Shown here: positions 35,733 to 46,339 of the stretch, one piece after another
How the letters are laid out: every line of letters starts with the position of its first letter
How positions within the stretch are numbered: the first letter of the stretch is position 1
DNA from: Salegentibacter sediminis
GTDB lineage: Bacteria; Bacteroidota; Bacteroidia; Flavobacteriales; Flavobacteriaceae
Reading direction: 5' to 3'
Length of the DNA stretch: 64,000 nt
NCBI RefSeq assembly: GCF_002078605.1
Contig: NZ_MSJR01000008.1
Location: 62,001 to 126,000, forward strand
The notes under the pieces: model-generated
Told to the model about the DNA's origin: nothing
What the model saw: the letters and a program-made list of their open reading frames with translations, nothing else
The model's database searches: none
Made by a program: the position numbers and the translations under genes

Positions 35733-36398
35733 ATGGAATCTACTAAATTCAAAAGACCAAAACATAAGGGCTCTCCAAAATTATTTGATAATCCAATATT
35801 GGAGAAATTAACCCATACGCATATTTCACTCCCCCTGATAATCTTTGGAGTGATCGCTGCTGTTTTAATTTACTACGGGATTGTAGAAAAAGGCTTTGAA
35901 GCTCCCATGATGATACTATTATTTGTGGCCGGCTTAGTATTCTTTACCCTGGTAGAATATTTAATGCATAGATATTTATACCATATTCCTGCAACCACTC
36001 CCCGAAAAAAGAAAATCTCTTATACTATGCATGGCGTGCATCATGACTACCCTAAGGATAAATCCCGCCTGGCTATGCCGCCAGTTCTGAGTTTAATAAT
36101 AGCTACGGTGCTTTTTATTATTTACCGGGCAGTGCTTGGGGATTATGTTTTTGGATTCCTTGCCGGATTTTTAATCGGTTATGCAGGCTATCTAGCTGTG
36201 CATTATTCTGTACACGCTTTTAAGGTTCCTAAGAGCTTTATTAAAACCTTGTGGCACCATCACAGTATTCATCACTACCGGGAACCAGACAGAGCTTTTG
36301 GAGTGTCCTCCCCACTCTGGGATCATATCTTCGGCACGATGCCAAGAAAAACCGGCAAATCACAACGAACAGCTGTGGGTGCCAGTATAGATGACTAA
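35733..36398 (+). CDS. Fatty acid hydroxylase / sterol desaturase family membrane enzyme
   Basis: 221 residues with four hydrophobic segments. Histidine motifs of the di-iron family: HRYLYH, HGVHHDYP, HYSVHA and HHHSIHHYREP. The pattern resembles fatty acid 2-hydroxylases (which in Bacteroidota would act on sphingolipid or ornithine-lipid acyl chains), an inference from family. Followed by a terminator. Confidence 0.87.
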   Translation: MESTKFKRPKHKGSPKLFDNPILEKLTHTHISLPLIIFGVIAAVLIYYGIVEKGFEAPMMILLFVAGLVFFTLVEYLMHRYLYHIPATTPRKKKISYTMHGVHHDYPKDKSRLAMPPVLSLIIATVLFIIYRAVLGDYVFGFLAGFLIGYAGYLAVHYSVHAFKVPKSFIKTLWHHHSIHHYREPDRAFGVSSPLWDHIFGTMPRKTGKSQRTAVGASIDD

Positions 36399-36404
36399 AA
36401 AACT

Positions 36405-36430
36405 AATCCCGACTTTTTGCGGGATTTTTT
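36405..36430 (+). terminator. Intrinsic terminator
   Basis: AATCCCG (36405-36411) pairs with CGGGATT (36420-36426), followed by six Ts. It lies between the hydroxylase and the convergent App1-like gene, whose stop codon overlaps its T run. Confidence 0.8.
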
Positions 36431-37466
36431 ATTTAATAAAACCATTTGCTCGTGCATGCTCCACCGCCTGTCCCGAGGATTCTACCATTAAAACCGGAGT
36501 AGTTTCAAAATTATCTATAATACTCTGTACCCGTTGCATCTGTCGCTTATGCTTCACACTTCTCAGATAAATTGACAGAATTCTATTAGGATATTGGGCC
36601 GCAATTTCGGTATAAATGGAGGCATCATGCTCTCCGCTATCACCGATAAGAATAAAATTAAGACCGGGATAGGTTTTCAGGATATTTGCGATCTCTTTTT
36701 GTTTATGAGGTTTTTCGGGTTTCAGGCTGCGATCAAAAGGAGTTCTGAAATTTCGAAGCAGTATTGGCCCCCTGGGAAACTGGTTATAGTCTAAAAAAAG
36801 TTTAAGATATTCATAAAGATTCCAGGGACTGTTACTCAAATAAAACATTGGATTCTTATCCTTCCCCGAAACTCCCAAATGCAGTTTTTTGTAAAAATCG
36901 GGGGCACCTTTTAATGGGATTCTCTGGTAAGCATTAGTCAGCAAAGAATTTTTTAATAAACGCCATTTTAAAAAGGAAGTAACTCCCGTGTGCAAAATAG
37001 TGTCGTCTATATCGCTAATCACGCCAAATTCGGCCTCTGGATCGGGAATAAGAAAACTGCCGGTAAAGGGTTTCTCCAGGACTTTAGTTTTTTTCCCCAG
37101 GGGACCGCGATAATAAACCTCAAAATCTACCCAGCCTTCTTCATCGGCATGTTCAGCAAGATTTTGATCCAACACATCGTCAAATAAAAAGTAACCTTCC
37201 GGGCCCGATTTGGTAGTTGCCATAATTTTGCCGGGTAATACCAACTCTACCTCCGCATCAGGAACCTCAAAAGTATCAAACTGTTTCCAGGTGTTTCTTA
37301 TCGTTTTAAAAAAAGAAGGGTCTTTGGCGATTTGTAATGGTTCATTGTCTAAAACCCTTCCGGGGATATACAGGTGAGAATGGGTTCCATAACTGCGGTA
37401 TAGCGTAATAAGGATCTGGTCTAATATTTTATATCTGCCGGCAAGTTTCCTTATTCGTTTCTTCAT
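36429..37466 (-). CDS. App1-like phosphatase domain protein (DUF2183)
   Basis: 345 residues. The HAD-like motif ISDIDDTILHTGVT (DxDxT), SNSPWNLYEYL and the GDSGEHDASIY segment are the conserved signature of the App1/DUF2183 family, named for yeast phosphatidate phosphatase App1. No signal peptide, no membrane segment. Activity on lipids in bacteria is not established. Upstream of it, in the same direction, are LigD and Ku (65-base gap). Confidence 0.85.
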   Translation of the reverse strand: MKKRIRKLAGRYKILDQILITLYRSYGTHSHLYIPGRVLDNEPLQIAKDPSFFKTIRNTWKQFDTFEVPDAEVELVLPGKIMATTKSGPEGYFLFDDVLDQNLAEHADEEGWVDFEVYYRGPLGKKTKVLEKPFTGSFLIPDPEAEFGVISDIDDTILHTGVTSFLKWRLLKNSLLTNAYQRIPLKGAPDFYKKLHLGVSGKDKNPMFYLSNSPWNLYEYLKLFLDYNQFPRGPILLRNFRTPFDRSLKPEKPHKQKEIANILKTYPGLNFILIGDSGEHDASIYTEIAAQYPNRILSIYLRSVKHKRQMQRVQSIIDNFETTPVLMVESSGQAVEHARANGFIK

Positions 37467-37531
37467 TAATTCTATGGGTTTAAACCAAGATATAAATTCT
37501 AAAGTAGCAAAAAACAGGCTTTAATTAAATT

Positions 37532-39964
37532 TTAGGAGTTCTCAAGGCGCTGGATTGCCTTTTCTATAGAAATCCCCCTGCCCAGAACTTTTTTAAAATA
37601 ATCTTTTTTCTCTTTGAGGCGAATGGGCATAGTTTCAATCGTGAAATCCTGAATCTCCAGGCCCGATTTCACTTCTTTCCATTCCATCGGAGCCGAGACC
37701 GGTGCTCCCGGTTTAGGCCTCACACAATAAGGAGCCGCCAGGGTTTGCCCTCTCCTATTCTGAAGGTAATCCAGGTAGATCTTTCCTTTTCGGCTTTTTA
37801 CCGCCCGCTCCATGCTGGTGAGTTCAGGCAACTTTTCCTGAATGAAATAACACAGCAACTTGGTGAAATCCCGGGCTTCATCATAAGTATATTTTGCGCC
37901 TAAGGGAATATAGATATGCAAACCGCTGGAGCCCGAAGTTTTACAGTAGCCATCAATTTTAGCGAGATCCAACACCTCTTTTGCAGCCTGAGCAACTTCA
38001 ATTACCTCTTCAAAAGTATTTTTATCAGAGGGGTCTATATCGATAACCGTATAATCGGGATGCTCAAGATCATCTTTCCTGGAGTTCCAGGGATTAATCT
38101 CTATACATCCCAGATTCGCCATATAAAGCAGGCTGGCTCTATTTTGACACAACATATATTCAATTTCTTTTTCGGCCGATTCTGAATAAATATTTATTCG
38201 TTCAATCCAATCGGGCATTTGCCCTTCGGTGTCTTTTTGAAAAAATCCCGGTTTGGTAATCCCGTTGGGATGCCTGTGTAAATTTTGCGGCCTATCCTTT
38301 AAATATGGTAGAATGTATTCTGAAACCTTAATATAATAATCTATAAGCTCATATTTTCTAAAACCTGAATCGGGCCAGTACACTTTCTCAAGGTTGGTAA
38401 AATCTACCGAAATTCCGCCCACGTCCAGCGAAGCCCCGGCTTTGCCGGATTTTCCTTTCTTCTTTGGGGCTTTGGTTTGCTTTTCGCGGGTGATCTCCTC
38501 AGGCTCTTTATCCTTTCTAAGCCCTTTAAAAACAGGATGTCGCAGAAAGCCGTTTTTAGTTATTTCTGAATATTTCACTTCACAGATAAGTTCGGGTTGC
38601 ATCCAGGTTGGCTTACGACCTTTAAGGTTTATTTTCTTCGGAAAAGGGCTTTTCTTTATTTCGTGTTTTTTAAACTTCTTCAGCAGGTTTTTCTGTTCCT
38701 CATTACTAAAGCCCGTTCCGCAATTTCCTATATAACTTAGTTCCCCGTTCTTAAAAGTTCCCAGGATGAGGGAACCAAATACAGATCCATCTGAATCTGT
38801 ATAGCCACATATAATAGCTTCACGGGTTTGCACCGCTTTTATCTTTAACCAGCTTTCGCTGCGATAACCCGGCGAGTATGTTGAATCGGCCTTTTTGGCA
38901 ATTACCCCCTCCAGCCCTGCGTCGATTGCTTTTTTATAAAATGCACTGCCCATTCCCTGGATATGATCGCAGTAAACCACAGTTTCCAGGTCTTCAAGGA
39001 CCTCAGGAAGCAGGCTCTTTCGCTCCAGCAATGGCAACTCCAGCATAGAATGATCATTGAGATAAAGCATATCAAACACATAATACCTTAGCTCCCATGG
39101 GGTATTTTGGTTATAATTCTGCAAAGCCTGAAAATCGGGTACGCCATCCTCGTCCAGGATAACTACCTCCCCATCCAGGATAGTGTCGTGGGGAATCTGT
39201 TCAAGTTCCTTCCTTAGCTTCGGAAACTTTTTATTAAACGAAAGCCCGTTGCGGGAATATAAATTCACCTCCCCCTCCTGAATATTGGCTACAACGCGAT
39301 ACCCATCCCATTTTATTTCATAAATCCAATCGGGGTTGTTGAAAATTTTATCAGTTGTGGTGGCCAGCATAGGCTTCAGGAAATCATCAGGATCAATATT
39401 TTTAATTTTTCCCGGTTTTTTCTCAGGTTCAGAAGTATCTTTTTCAGCGAAGACTTCCGCATCATAATCCAGGTCGGTTGAAAAGTCGTCTTTCTTTTTA
39501 ATCAATAACCACTGATTTTGCTTTTCCCCCCTACGGGTATGGACCAACGCGAATTCACCTCTTATTTTTTGGCCTTTAAATTCGATTTTTAAATTACCCT
39601 CTTCCAACTGTTCCAATAAATTATCGGCTGTACCTTCAGCAGCCCGAAAAGTTCCCTTATCCCAGATCTTCATCACCCCGGCCCCATAGTTCCCTTTGGG
39701 AATACGGCCTTCAAAATCCAGGTATTTAACAGGGTGATCTTCTGTTTGAATTGCAAGGCGTTTATCTTTAGGATTCATTGAAGGCCCCTTGGGAACCGCC
39801 CAGCTTTTAAGAACGCCTTCCATTTCCAACCTGAGATCATAATGTAATCTCGAGGCCTGATGTCTTTGGATTACAAACCTGCCCCGGTTTTCATCGCTAT
39901 AATCGGCGCCGGGTTCTGGAGTATCCTTAAAATTTCGTTTTTTCTTATAATCTTCGAGGCTCAT
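37532..39964 (-). CDS. ligD: ATP-dependent DNA ligase D (phosphoesterase-ligase-polymerase)
   Basis: 810 residues. In order: 3'-phosphoesterase domain (about 1-160, FVIQRHQASRLHYDLRLEMEG), ATP-dependent ligase (about 195-500, nucleotidyl-lysine K218 in YEIKWDGYR), and archaeo-eukaryotic primase-type polymerase (about 520-800, catalytic VIDIDPSD, SGSSGLHIYIPL). The PE-Lig-Pol order is one of the known LigD layouts. With Ku, 4 bases upstream, it performs non-homologous end joining. Confidence 0.95.
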   Translation of the reverse strand: MSLEDYKKKRNFKDTPEPGADYSDENRGRFVIQRHQASRLHYDLRLEMEGVLKSWAVPKGPSMNPKDKRLAIQTEDHPVKYLDFEGRIPKGNYGAGVMKIWDKGTFRAAEGTADNLLEQLEEGNLKIEFKGQKIRGEFALVHTRRGEKQNQWLLIKKKDDFSTDLDYDAEVFAEKDTSEPEKKPGKIKNIDPDDFLKPMLATTTDKIFNNPDWIYEIKWDGYRVVANIQEGEVNLYSRNGLSFNKKFPKLRKELEQIPHDTILDGEVVILDEDGVPDFQALQNYNQNTPWELRYYVFDMLYLNDHSMLELPLLERKSLLPEVLEDLETVVYCDHIQGMGSAFYKKAIDAGLEGVIAKKADSTYSPGYRSESWLKIKAVQTREAIICGYTDSDGSVFGSLILGTFKNGELSYIGNCGTGFSNEEQKNLLKKFKKHEIKKSPFPKKINLKGRKPTWMQPELICEVKYSEITKNGFLRHPVFKGLRKDKEPEEITREKQTKAPKKKGKSGKAGASLDVGGISVDFTNLEKVYWPDSGFRKYELIDYYIKVSEYILPYLKDRPQNLHRHPNGITKPGFFQKDTEGQMPDWIERINIYSESAEKEIEYMLCQNRASLLYMANLGCIEINPWNSRKDDLEHPDYTVIDIDPSDKNTFEEVIEVAQAAKEVLDLAKIDGYCKTSGSSGLHIYIPLGAKYTYDEARDFTKLLCYFIQEKLPELTSMERAVKSRKGKIYLDYLQNRRGQTLAAPYCVRPKPGAPVSAPMEWKEVKSGLEIQDFTIETMPIRLKEKKDYFKKVLGRGISIEKAIQRLENS

Positions 39965-39968
39965 TATT

Positions 39969-40742
39969 CTATGAAGCTTTTTTCTTTTTCTTTTCCAGGC
40001 TGGCTTTTAACTGCGCCATGAGATCTTTGGCAGGAGTGGGTTTAGTGTCAATGTCTTCAGTCTTAATCTTTTTACCTGTACTTTTTGATTCGATGATCTT
40101 CATTAACTGGTCGTTATAAACATCTTTGAATTTCTCCAATTTAAAGTTAGTACTGTGTTGCTCGATAAGGGACACAGCCATATCCACCTCTTTTTTTGTC
40201 ACCTTTGTCTTTGGTAATTTAAGATCTTCGGTGTCTCTAATCTCATCTGAAAACCTTATCACGTGTAAAACCAGGGCTTTCTTATATACACCAATTAAAG
40301 CTAAATGTTCTTTCTGCCTCATCACAAAGGTGGCAACACCGAGTTTTTCGGACTTCTTAAGGGCGTCCCTGAGTAAGTTATAGGATTTTCCTCCTTCTTT
40401 TTGCGGTTCGAGAAAATAAGGTTTTTTGTAAAGGACCTCTGCTACTTCGTCTTCCCCGATAAATTCTTCAATATCTATGGTCTTACTCTTTTTTAAATTG
40501 GCATTATCGAAATCTTCCTTTTCCAGCACGACGTACGCATCGTCCTTTTTATATCCTTTTACAATATCCTTCCACTCAACTTCTTTCCCGGTTTCTTCGT
40601 TAACCCTTTTATACCTTATTCGGGCATTATCGTGCCTGTCGAGCATATCAAGTTCGATACGCCTATCTTCTGAACCTGAATAAAGTTTCACAGGGATAGA
40701 TACCAGCCCAAAACTTATTGAACCATTCCAAATTGACCTCAT
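39969..40742 (-). CDS. ku: Ku protein for non-homologous end joining
   Basis: 257 residues, the size of bacterial Ku. Opening MRSIWNGSISFGLVSIPVKLYS is the family signature; the remainder is the bridge/beta-barrel region and a Lys-rich C-terminal tail (LKASLEKKKKKAS). It binds double-strand ends as a homodimer and recruits LigD, encoded 4 bases downstream. Confidence 0.96.
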   Translation of the reverse strand: MRSIWNGSISFGLVSIPVKLYSGSEDRRIELDMLDRHDNARIRYKRVNEETGKEVEWKDIVKGYKKDDAYVVLEKEDFDNANLKKSKTIDIEEFIGEDEVAEVLYKKPYFLEPQKEGGKSYNLLRDALKKSEKLGVATFVMRQKEHLALIGVYKKALVLHVIRFSDEIRDTEDLKLPKTKVTKKEVDMAVSLIEQHSTNFKLEKFKDVYNDQLMKIIESKSTGKKIKTEDIDTKPTPAKDLMAQLKASLEKKKKKAS

Positions 40743-40998
40743 TTTTTAATCCTTTGACATTAAAATTAAGGCTTAGAATAGAGCAGTATAGTTGTAGAAG
40801 TGTTAAAAGAATCCTTCTGAGGCCCGGTTTTAGGTTAGCCGGCGCCAAATAGTTTATAAGCTATTTAACTAATTAACAGCTTAGTAATGTTTAACTTTAA
40901 AAGTAACTAATTACATAAACCAGGAATCTATGAGAAATTTTTACAAAACTTGTTTTAAGTCTAAAAACCAGACCATGTACAAGTTTGAATTAGCCAAT
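40743..40998. other. Intergenic region between ku and hppA
   Basis: About 325 bases (with the following terminator) separate ku from hppA. I see no conserved gene. A 27-codon plus-strand frame (40930-41013) runs into the hppA terminator and is probably chance. AT-rich; presumably holds the ku promoter on the minus strand, but no clear -33/-7 pair was found. Confidence 0.5.
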
Positions 40999-41038
40999 AA
41001 AAAGCCCGTTTAAAGATAAACTTCAAACGGGCTTTTTT
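40999..41038 (-). terminator. Intrinsic terminator of hppA
   Basis: AAAAAGCCCGTTT (40999-41011) pairs perfectly with AAACGGGCTTTTT (41025-41037), 13-base loop. T runs occur on both strands, but only hppA ends here. Confidence 0.9.
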
Positions 41039-41066
41039 AATTTTAAGTTTTAAAACTTTCCTGACC

Positions 41067-43349
41067 TTATTTTATTTTAATCTCAAAAACGTCTCTGGTT
41101 TGTGAAACCTCTCCAACCTGTGGAGTTTCTTCAGGATTATTAGGAACATCCTCTTCGGTGTGTCCTCCCAAAATTGGCGCCATTACCAGGCCTATCAAAC
41201 AGGTAAGTTTAATGAGAATATTCATAGAGGGCCCGGAAGTATCTTTAAACGGGTCTCCTACCGTATCACCTGTTACCGCCGCTTTGTGCGCTTCAGAGCC
41301 TTTATAAGTCATCTCACCGTTGATCATCACTCCAGCTTCAAAAGATTTCTTAGCGTTATCCCATGCTCCCCCGGCATTGTTCTGGAAGATTGCCCAAAGT
41401 ACACCACTTACAGTAACTCCGGCCATATATCCTCCCAGCATTTCAGCTATTAAAAGGTTATCATAACCAAAAAGCATAGGAACCAGTACAATTACAATCG
41501 GGAAACCAATAGTAATCACTCCCGGCAATAGCATTTCTTTTAAAGCTGCCTGGGTCGAAATAGCAACACATTTATCATATTGAGGTTTCCCAGTTCCTTC
41601 CATAATCCCGGGAATATCTTTAAACTGCCTGCGCACTTCCTGCACCATTTTCATTGCAGCTTTACCTACCGATTTCATAGCGAGAGCCGAGAATACAACC
41701 GGAACCATTCCACCAATAAACAGCATAGATAGAACCGGAGCTTTAAAGATATTTATTCCGTCAATTCCCGTAAAGGTCACATACGCGGCGAAAAGAGCCA
41801 GGGAAGTTAATGCTGCAGAGGCAATCGCAAAACCTTTTCCGGTAGCTGCGGTGGTATTTCCTACGGAATCAAGGATATCGGTGCGCTCCCGTACTTCAGG
41901 TGGAAGTTCGCTCATCTCAGCAATTCCACCGGCATTATCGGCAATAGGTCCAAAGGCATCAATAGCAAGCTGCATGGCGGTAGTAGCCATCATCGCCGAT
42001 GCTGCCAGAGCAACACCGTAGAATCCTGCAAAAGCATAAGAAGCCCAAATTGCGATAGCAAATAACAAAACAGAAAGAAAAGTAGAGATCATCCCGGTAG
42101 CAAGTCCGGCGATGATGTTCGTTCCAGCTCCTGTGCTTGAATTCTGTACAATAGAAAGCACAGGCTTCTTACCAAGTCCGGTATAATATTCGGTTACTGC
42201 CGAAATCACTCCTCCAACAACAATACCCACAAGAGAAGCATAGAAAACCCTGATAGCATCTATACTTTTATATTCAAATCCTTCAGCACCCCCTACAAAG
42301 AAGCCCATCGTTAATGTATCTGATGGTAGCATCCAGGTTACAAGGAAGAAAGTAGCTACAGCTACCAAAATAATAGATACCCAGTTCCCAATATTAAGGG
42401 CTTTCTGAACTTCAGCTTCTTTTGCACTGTTACTGCTTATCTTCACCAGCATAGTTCCAATTACAGACATAATAATTCCAACCCCGGCAATAGCCATAGG
42501 CAGTAAGATAGGACCAATTCCTCCAAACCCGGAATCTACGATGTTACCGCCCATGTCTTCAATAATATAATTACCGAGTACCATAGCAGCCAGTACCGTA
42601 GCCACATAACTTCCGAAGAGGTCGGCACCCATTCCGGCAACATCCCCTACGTTATCTCCTACATTATCGGCAATGGTTGCCGGGTTACGAGGATCGTCTT
42701 CAGGAATACCGGCTTCCACTTTTCCAACCAGGTCGGCACCTACATCGGCTGCCTTGGTATATATCCCGCCACCAACACGCGCAAAGAGTGCGATAGATTC
42801 GGCTCCTAAAGAGAATCCGGCAAGAGTTTCAAGTACTATGGTCATTTGTGACGTATCAGTCCATTGACCACCCATAAAGTAATGGAAGAAAATTATAAAA
42901 AAGGTGGTTAATCCCAGCACTGCAAGCCCTGCAACTCCTAATCCCATTACGGTTCCTCCACCAAAAGACACCTTAAGGGCTTTAGGTAAACTGGTTCTGG
43001 CTGCCTGGGTGGTGCGAACATTCGTTTTAGTAGCAATCTTCATCCCCATATTTCCGGCCAGGGCAGAAAAAAAGGCACCGAAGATAAAGGCCACAATAAT
43101 TAGATAATGTGTAGTGGGTACTATATAGGCTATTCCGGCCAGGGCGATACTCGCACCAACTACGAATATGCTGAGTAATTTATATTCCGCATTTAAAAAG
43201 GCGAGGGCTCCCTCATAGATATGGGATGAAATTTCTTTCATCTTGCCGTCTCCGGCATCCTGTTTTAAAACCCAGGATCTTTTAATGCCCATATAAATGA
43301 GCCCTATTATTGCCAATATTGCAGGCATATAAATCATCATTGATTCCAT
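41067..43349 (-). CDS. hppA: Membrane-bound pyrophosphatase (ion-pumping)
   Basis: 760 residues with about 16 membrane segments. PPi-binding loops are present: [37 protein letters not shown], and [24 protein letters not shown] has Ala where K+-independent pumps have Lys, so this should be the K+-dependent class; whether it moves Na+ or H+ is unclear. It couples pyrophosphate hydrolysis to ion export. The soluble pyrophosphatase gene lies just upstream (117-base gap with a terminator between). Confidence 0.95.
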   Translation of the reverse strand: MESMMIYMPAILAIIGLIYMGIKRSWVLKQDAGDGKMKEISSHIYEGALAFLNAEYKLLSIFVVGASIALAGIAYIVPTTHYLIIVAFIFGAFFSALAGNMGMKIATKTNVRTTQAARTSLPKALKVSFGGGTVMGLGVAGLAVLGLTTFFIIFFHYFMGGQWTDTSQMTIVLETLAGFSLGAESIALFARVGGGIYTKAADVGADLVGKVEAGIPEDDPRNPATIADNVGDNVGDVAGMGADLFGSYVATVLAAMVLGNYIIEDMGGNIVDSGFGGIGPILLPMAIAGVGIIMSVIGTMLVKISSNSAKEAEVQKALNIGNWVSIILVAVATFFLVTWMLPSDTLTMGFFVGGAEGFEYKSIDAIRVFYASLVGIVVGGVISAVTEYYTGLGKKPVLSIVQNSSTGAGTNIIAGLATGMISTFLSVLLFAIAIWASYAFAGFYGVALAASAMMATTAMQLAIDAFGPIADNAGGIAEMSELPPEVRERTDILDSVGNTTAATGKGFAIASAALTSLALFAAYVTFTGIDGINIFKAPVLSMLFIGGMVPVVFSALAMKSVGKAAMKMVQEVRRQFKDIPGIMEGTGKPQYDKCVAISTQAALKEMLLPGVITIGFPIVIVLVPMLFGYDNLLIAEMLGGYMAGVTVSGVLWAIFQNNAGGAWDNAKKSFEAGVMINGEMTYKGSEAHKAAVTGDTVGDPFKDTSGPSMNILIKLTCLIGLVMAPILGGHTEEDVPNNPEETPQVGEVSQTRDVFEIKIK

Positions 43350-43404
43350 GTTAATCTGTTAAGTTTTAGTTAATGCGGCTAAAGTAGTAAATTGAGGATA
43401 ATTA

Positions 43405-43438
43405 AAAAAGCAATAACTTTTTAAGGTTATTGCTTTTT
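43405..43438 (-). terminator. Intrinsic terminator of ppa
   Basis: AAAAAGCAATAAC (43405-43417) and GTTATTGCTTTTT (43426-43438), with the T run on the minus strand at 43404-43409. It lies after ppa and before the hppA start. Confidence 0.85.
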
Positions 43439-43466
43439 AATATTCAATGATGATGGTCAGTTTTTA

Positions 43467-43979
43467 CTATATTCCGAAACGGTCTTTATCCCCATCGTAA
43501 TTTTCAAAACGCTCCACGCATTGTTTAATAATTTCCCTGGCTTCGCTGGCATCTCCCCAACCATCAACGTCTACTTTTTTCTTTTCAAGATCCTTATAAA
43601 CCTTAAAAAAATGTTCGATTTCCATGATAAGGTGTCCATTCAATTCTTTTAGATCGTTTAGCCGGTTCCAGATAGGATCTGAAATCGGTACGCAAATTAT
43701 TTTTTCATCAGGGCCTTTTTCATCGGCCATATGGAAAACTCCAATTGGTCTCACTTCCATCACTACTCCGGGAAAGGTCGGTTCTGCAACCAACACCAAA
43801 ACATCCAGAGGGTCATCGTCCTGGGCCAGGGTATTGGGGATAAATCCATAATCGGCGGGATACATCATAGAAGAGAAGATCATCCTGTCGTAACGAACGC
43901 GCTTCAGTTTAAAATCGTACTCATATTTGTTTCTGCTCCCTTTTGGGATCTCTATCATTACATCGAAAGTCTCTGACAT
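43467..43979 (-). CDS. ppa: Inorganic pyrophosphatase, family I
   Basis: 170 residues. IPKGSRNKYEYD, YPADYGFIPNTL and DDDPLDVLVL carry the metal and PPi ligands of family I enzymes. Cytoplasmic PPi removal. It neighbours the membrane pyrophosphatase, so two PPi-consuming systems are side by side, one conserving energy. Confidence 0.95.
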   Translation of the reverse strand: MSETFDVMIEIPKGSRNKYEYDFKLKRVRYDRMIFSSMMYPADYGFIPNTLAQDDDPLDVLVLVAEPTFPGVVMEVRPIGVFHMADEKGPDEKIICVPISDPIWNRLNDLKELNGHLIMEIEHFFKVYKDLEKKKVDVDGWGDASEAREIIKQCVERFENYDGDKDRFGI

Positions 43980-44190
43980 TTTTCTTTTATTTTCATATTT
44001 AAGGGCGGCAAATATAGGTAAATTTCAACTTAATTGCTCCCAATAAAAACTGAAAACCAAGGTTTAGGCTGGAGAGATTTCCTTTTATGAACCATATTTT
44101 AAAAATCTTCTTTCGGAAAAACTTCCGGATGCTAAAATTTTAGAATATTTCCGAAGAGTTAATCTAAACACTTCACCCAACACCGTAAAT

Positions 44191-44222
44191 AAAAAAAGCT
44201 TCACCTTGTTAAGATGAAGCTT
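44191..44222 (-). terminator. Intrinsic terminator of pdhB
   Basis: AAGCTTCACCTT (44196-44207) pairs with AAGATGAAGCTT (44211-44222), one wobble pair, GTT loop; seven As at 44191-44197 give the T run on the minus strand. Confidence 0.85.
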
Positions 44223-44246
44223 GAAATCAAGAGGTTTTCTCTTTAT

Positions 44247-45227
44247 TTAGTCTTTATACATTACCTTTTTCACAGCTTTTACTACATCACCACTATTAGG
44301 CAACCATTCCTTTAAAAGAACGGGAGAATAAGGTGCCGGAGTATCGGCAGTATTAATCTTTACGATAGATGCATCAAGGTAATCGAATGCTTTTTCCTGA
44401 ACCTGATAAGTGATCTCGGTAGCAACGCTTCCAAAAGGCCAGGATTCTTCCAGGATTACCAAACGGTTGGTTTTCTTAACCGATTCAATAATCGCATCAT
44501 GATCCATGGGCCGAACCGTTCTAAGATCAATAATTTCACAGGAGATATCTTCCTTTTCAAGTTCATCGGCAGCCTTGTAAGCTTCCTTTATGATCTTCCC
44601 AAAAGAAACGATAGTTACGTCCTTTCCTTCACGTTTAATATCGGCTTTTCCAATCTCTATGGTGTATTCCTCTTCAGGTACTTCGCCTTTATCTCCATAC
44701 ATCTGCTCGCTCTCCATAAAGATAACAGGATCGTCGTCTCTAATTGCAGATTTCAGAAGTCCTTTTGCATCATATGGGTTTGAAGGCACTATAACCTTTA
44801 AACCGGGAGTATTGGCATACCAGCTTTCAAAGGCCTGGGAGTGAGTTGCACCCAATTGCCCCGCAGAACCTGTTGGCCCACGAAAGACAATAGGAATATT
44901 GAATTGCCCTCTGCTCATCTGGCGCATTTTCGCAGCATTATTTATGATCTGATCGATCCCTACCAAAGAGAAATTGAAAGTCATGAATTCAACAATAGGC
45001 CTGTTACCATTCATTGCAGATCCTACTCCAATTCCAGCAAAACCCAGCTCTGCGATTGGGGTATCTATTACGCGATCGGGGCCAAATTCATCCAGCATCC
45101 CTTTGGAAGCTTTATAGGCTCCATTATATTCAGCAACTTCCTCTCCCATCAGGTAAATGCTCTCATCTCTGCGCATTTCTTCGCTCATCGCTTCGGCAAC
45201 TGCTTCCCTAAATTGAATTGTCTTCAT
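44247..45227 (-). CDS. pdhB: Pyruvate dehydrogenase E1 component, beta subunit
   Basis: 326 residues. REAVAEAMSEEM, MGEEVAEYNGAYK, the C-terminal transketolase domain and VILEESWPFGSVATEI are typical of E1-beta. It should form an alpha2-beta2 tetramer with an E1-alpha encoded elsewhere; no E1-alpha, E2 or E3 gene is adjacent. The 2-oxoacid specificity (pyruvate rather than branched chain) is taken from close family pattern. Confidence 0.9.
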   Translation of the reverse strand: MKTIQFREAVAEAMSEEMRRDESIYLMGEEVAEYNGAYKASKGMLDEFGPDRVIDTPIAELGFAGIGVGSAMNGNRPIVEFMTFNFSLVGIDQIINNAAKMRQMSRGQFNIPIVFRGPTGSAGQLGATHSQAFESWYANTPGLKVIVPSNPYDAKGLLKSAIRDDDPVIFMESEQMYGDKGEVPEEEYTIEIGKADIKREGKDVTIVSFGKIIKEAYKAADELEKEDISCEIIDLRTVRPMDHDAIIESVKKTNRLVILEESWPFGSVATEITYQVQEKAFDYLDASIVKINTADTPAPYSPVLLKEWLPNSGDVVKAVKKVMYKD

Positions 45228-45536
45228 TATATTGTATCGTATTAATTGTAAATCTTGCGGAACAAAAATAGTAATTAGCTAATGTTTATACCATTTTAAG
45301 TCCACAAATTTTTAAAAGCTGAAATTCTTCGAATTTTAGCTTAATTTTTTTACAGGAAATCCCCAATAAAAACATTCATTTTAGAAAATAAAATCAGCGA
45401 TTAACCCAATTTATTGATAATTATTTAAATCCCTCAGGAAAAACCATCTTGAAATTTACTATGCACGCATAGCTTTTTTTGATTTAAATTATGTAACTTC
45501 GTAAACGAAAACGTTTTAATTTAAACATCTTTTTAT
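45228..45536. other. Divergent promoter region between pdhB and etfB
   Basis: 309 AT-rich bases without a convincing gene. On the plus strand TAACTTCG (45494-45501) is one mismatch from the -7 box, about 36 bases before etfB, but the nearest TTTG (45478-45481) is only 12 bases away, so the promoter call is weak. Confidence 0.4.
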
Positions 45537-46283
45537 ATGAAAATATTAGTATGTATCAGCCACGTACCTGATACTACCTCAAAAATCAATTTTACCGACG
45601 GGGATTCGAAGTTCGATACCGCCGGAGTTCAATTTGTGATCAACCCTAATGATGAGTTTGGTTTAACCAGGGCCATGTGGTTTAAAGAAAAACAAGGCGC
45701 TACAGTAGATGTTGTAAATGTAGGCGGAACAGAAACCGAACCCACCCTGAGAAAAGCACTGGCTATTGGAGCCGATTCAGCTATTAGAGTTGATGCTACT
45801 CCTACCGACGGATTTTTTGTGGCAAAGCAACTGGCCAAAGTCGCCAAAGAAGGAAATTACGACCTTATCATTGCCGGCCGTGAATCTATAGATTATAATG
45901 GTGGAATGGTCCCTGGTATGTTAGCCGCATTAATGGATGCCAATTTTATTAATACCTGTATTAGCCTTGAAGTTGAAGGGGATACCGCAAAGGCAATTCG
46001 TGAAATAGATGGTGGTAAGGAAACATTAACCGCAAAGCTTCCGCTTGTTATTGGAGGTCAAAAAGGTTTGGTTGAAGAAAAAGACCTGAAGATCCCAAAT
46101 ATGCGTGGTATCATGCAGGCGCGTAAAAAACCCCTTAATGTGGTAGCAGCTGAAGATGCTTCGGCACAAACTGAAGCTAAAAAGTTTGAAAAACCTGCAC
46201 CAAAAGGAGAAGTTAAACTTGTAGATCCAGACAACCTGGATGAGCTTATCGATTTGCTTCACAACGAAGCCAAGGCTATTTAA
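45537..46283 (+). CDS. etfB: Electron transfer flavoprotein beta subunit
   Basis: 248 residues. MKILVCISHVPDT start, FVINPNDEFGL, and the signature region DLIIAGRESIDYNGGMVPGMLA. It binds AMP and pairs with EtfA to carry electrons from acyl-CoA dehydrogenases to the quinone pool. Followed by etfA after 120 bases that contain a palindromic repeat. Confidence 0.95.
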   Translation: MKILVCISHVPDTTSKINFTDGDSKFDTAGVQFVINPNDEFGLTRAMWFKEKQGATVDVVNVGGTETEPTLRKALAIGADSAIRVDATPTDGFFVAKQLAKVAKEGNYDLIIAGRESIDYNGGMVPGMLAALMDANFINTCISLEVEGDTAKAIREIDGGKETLTAKLPLVIGGQKGLVEEKDLKIPNMRGIMQARKKPLNVVAAEDASAQTEAKKFEKPAPKGEVKLVDPDNLDELIDLLHNEAKAI

Positions 46284-46339
46284 AGAAAGAAAAAAAGAGA
46301 CCTCACATTTAAAATCTGTGAAGTATTAATAAGAAATAA

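Noticed and set aside
40930-41013. 27-codon plus-strand ORF ending in the hppA terminator
   Set aside because: No downstream gene on that strand, no clear promoter and no family resemblance; probably chance, although its stop lies in the hairpin.
44247-45227. pdhB as an orphan or truncated operon
   Set aside because: Bacteroidota often encode E1-alpha/E2 apart from E1-beta; the protein is full length with its own terminator.
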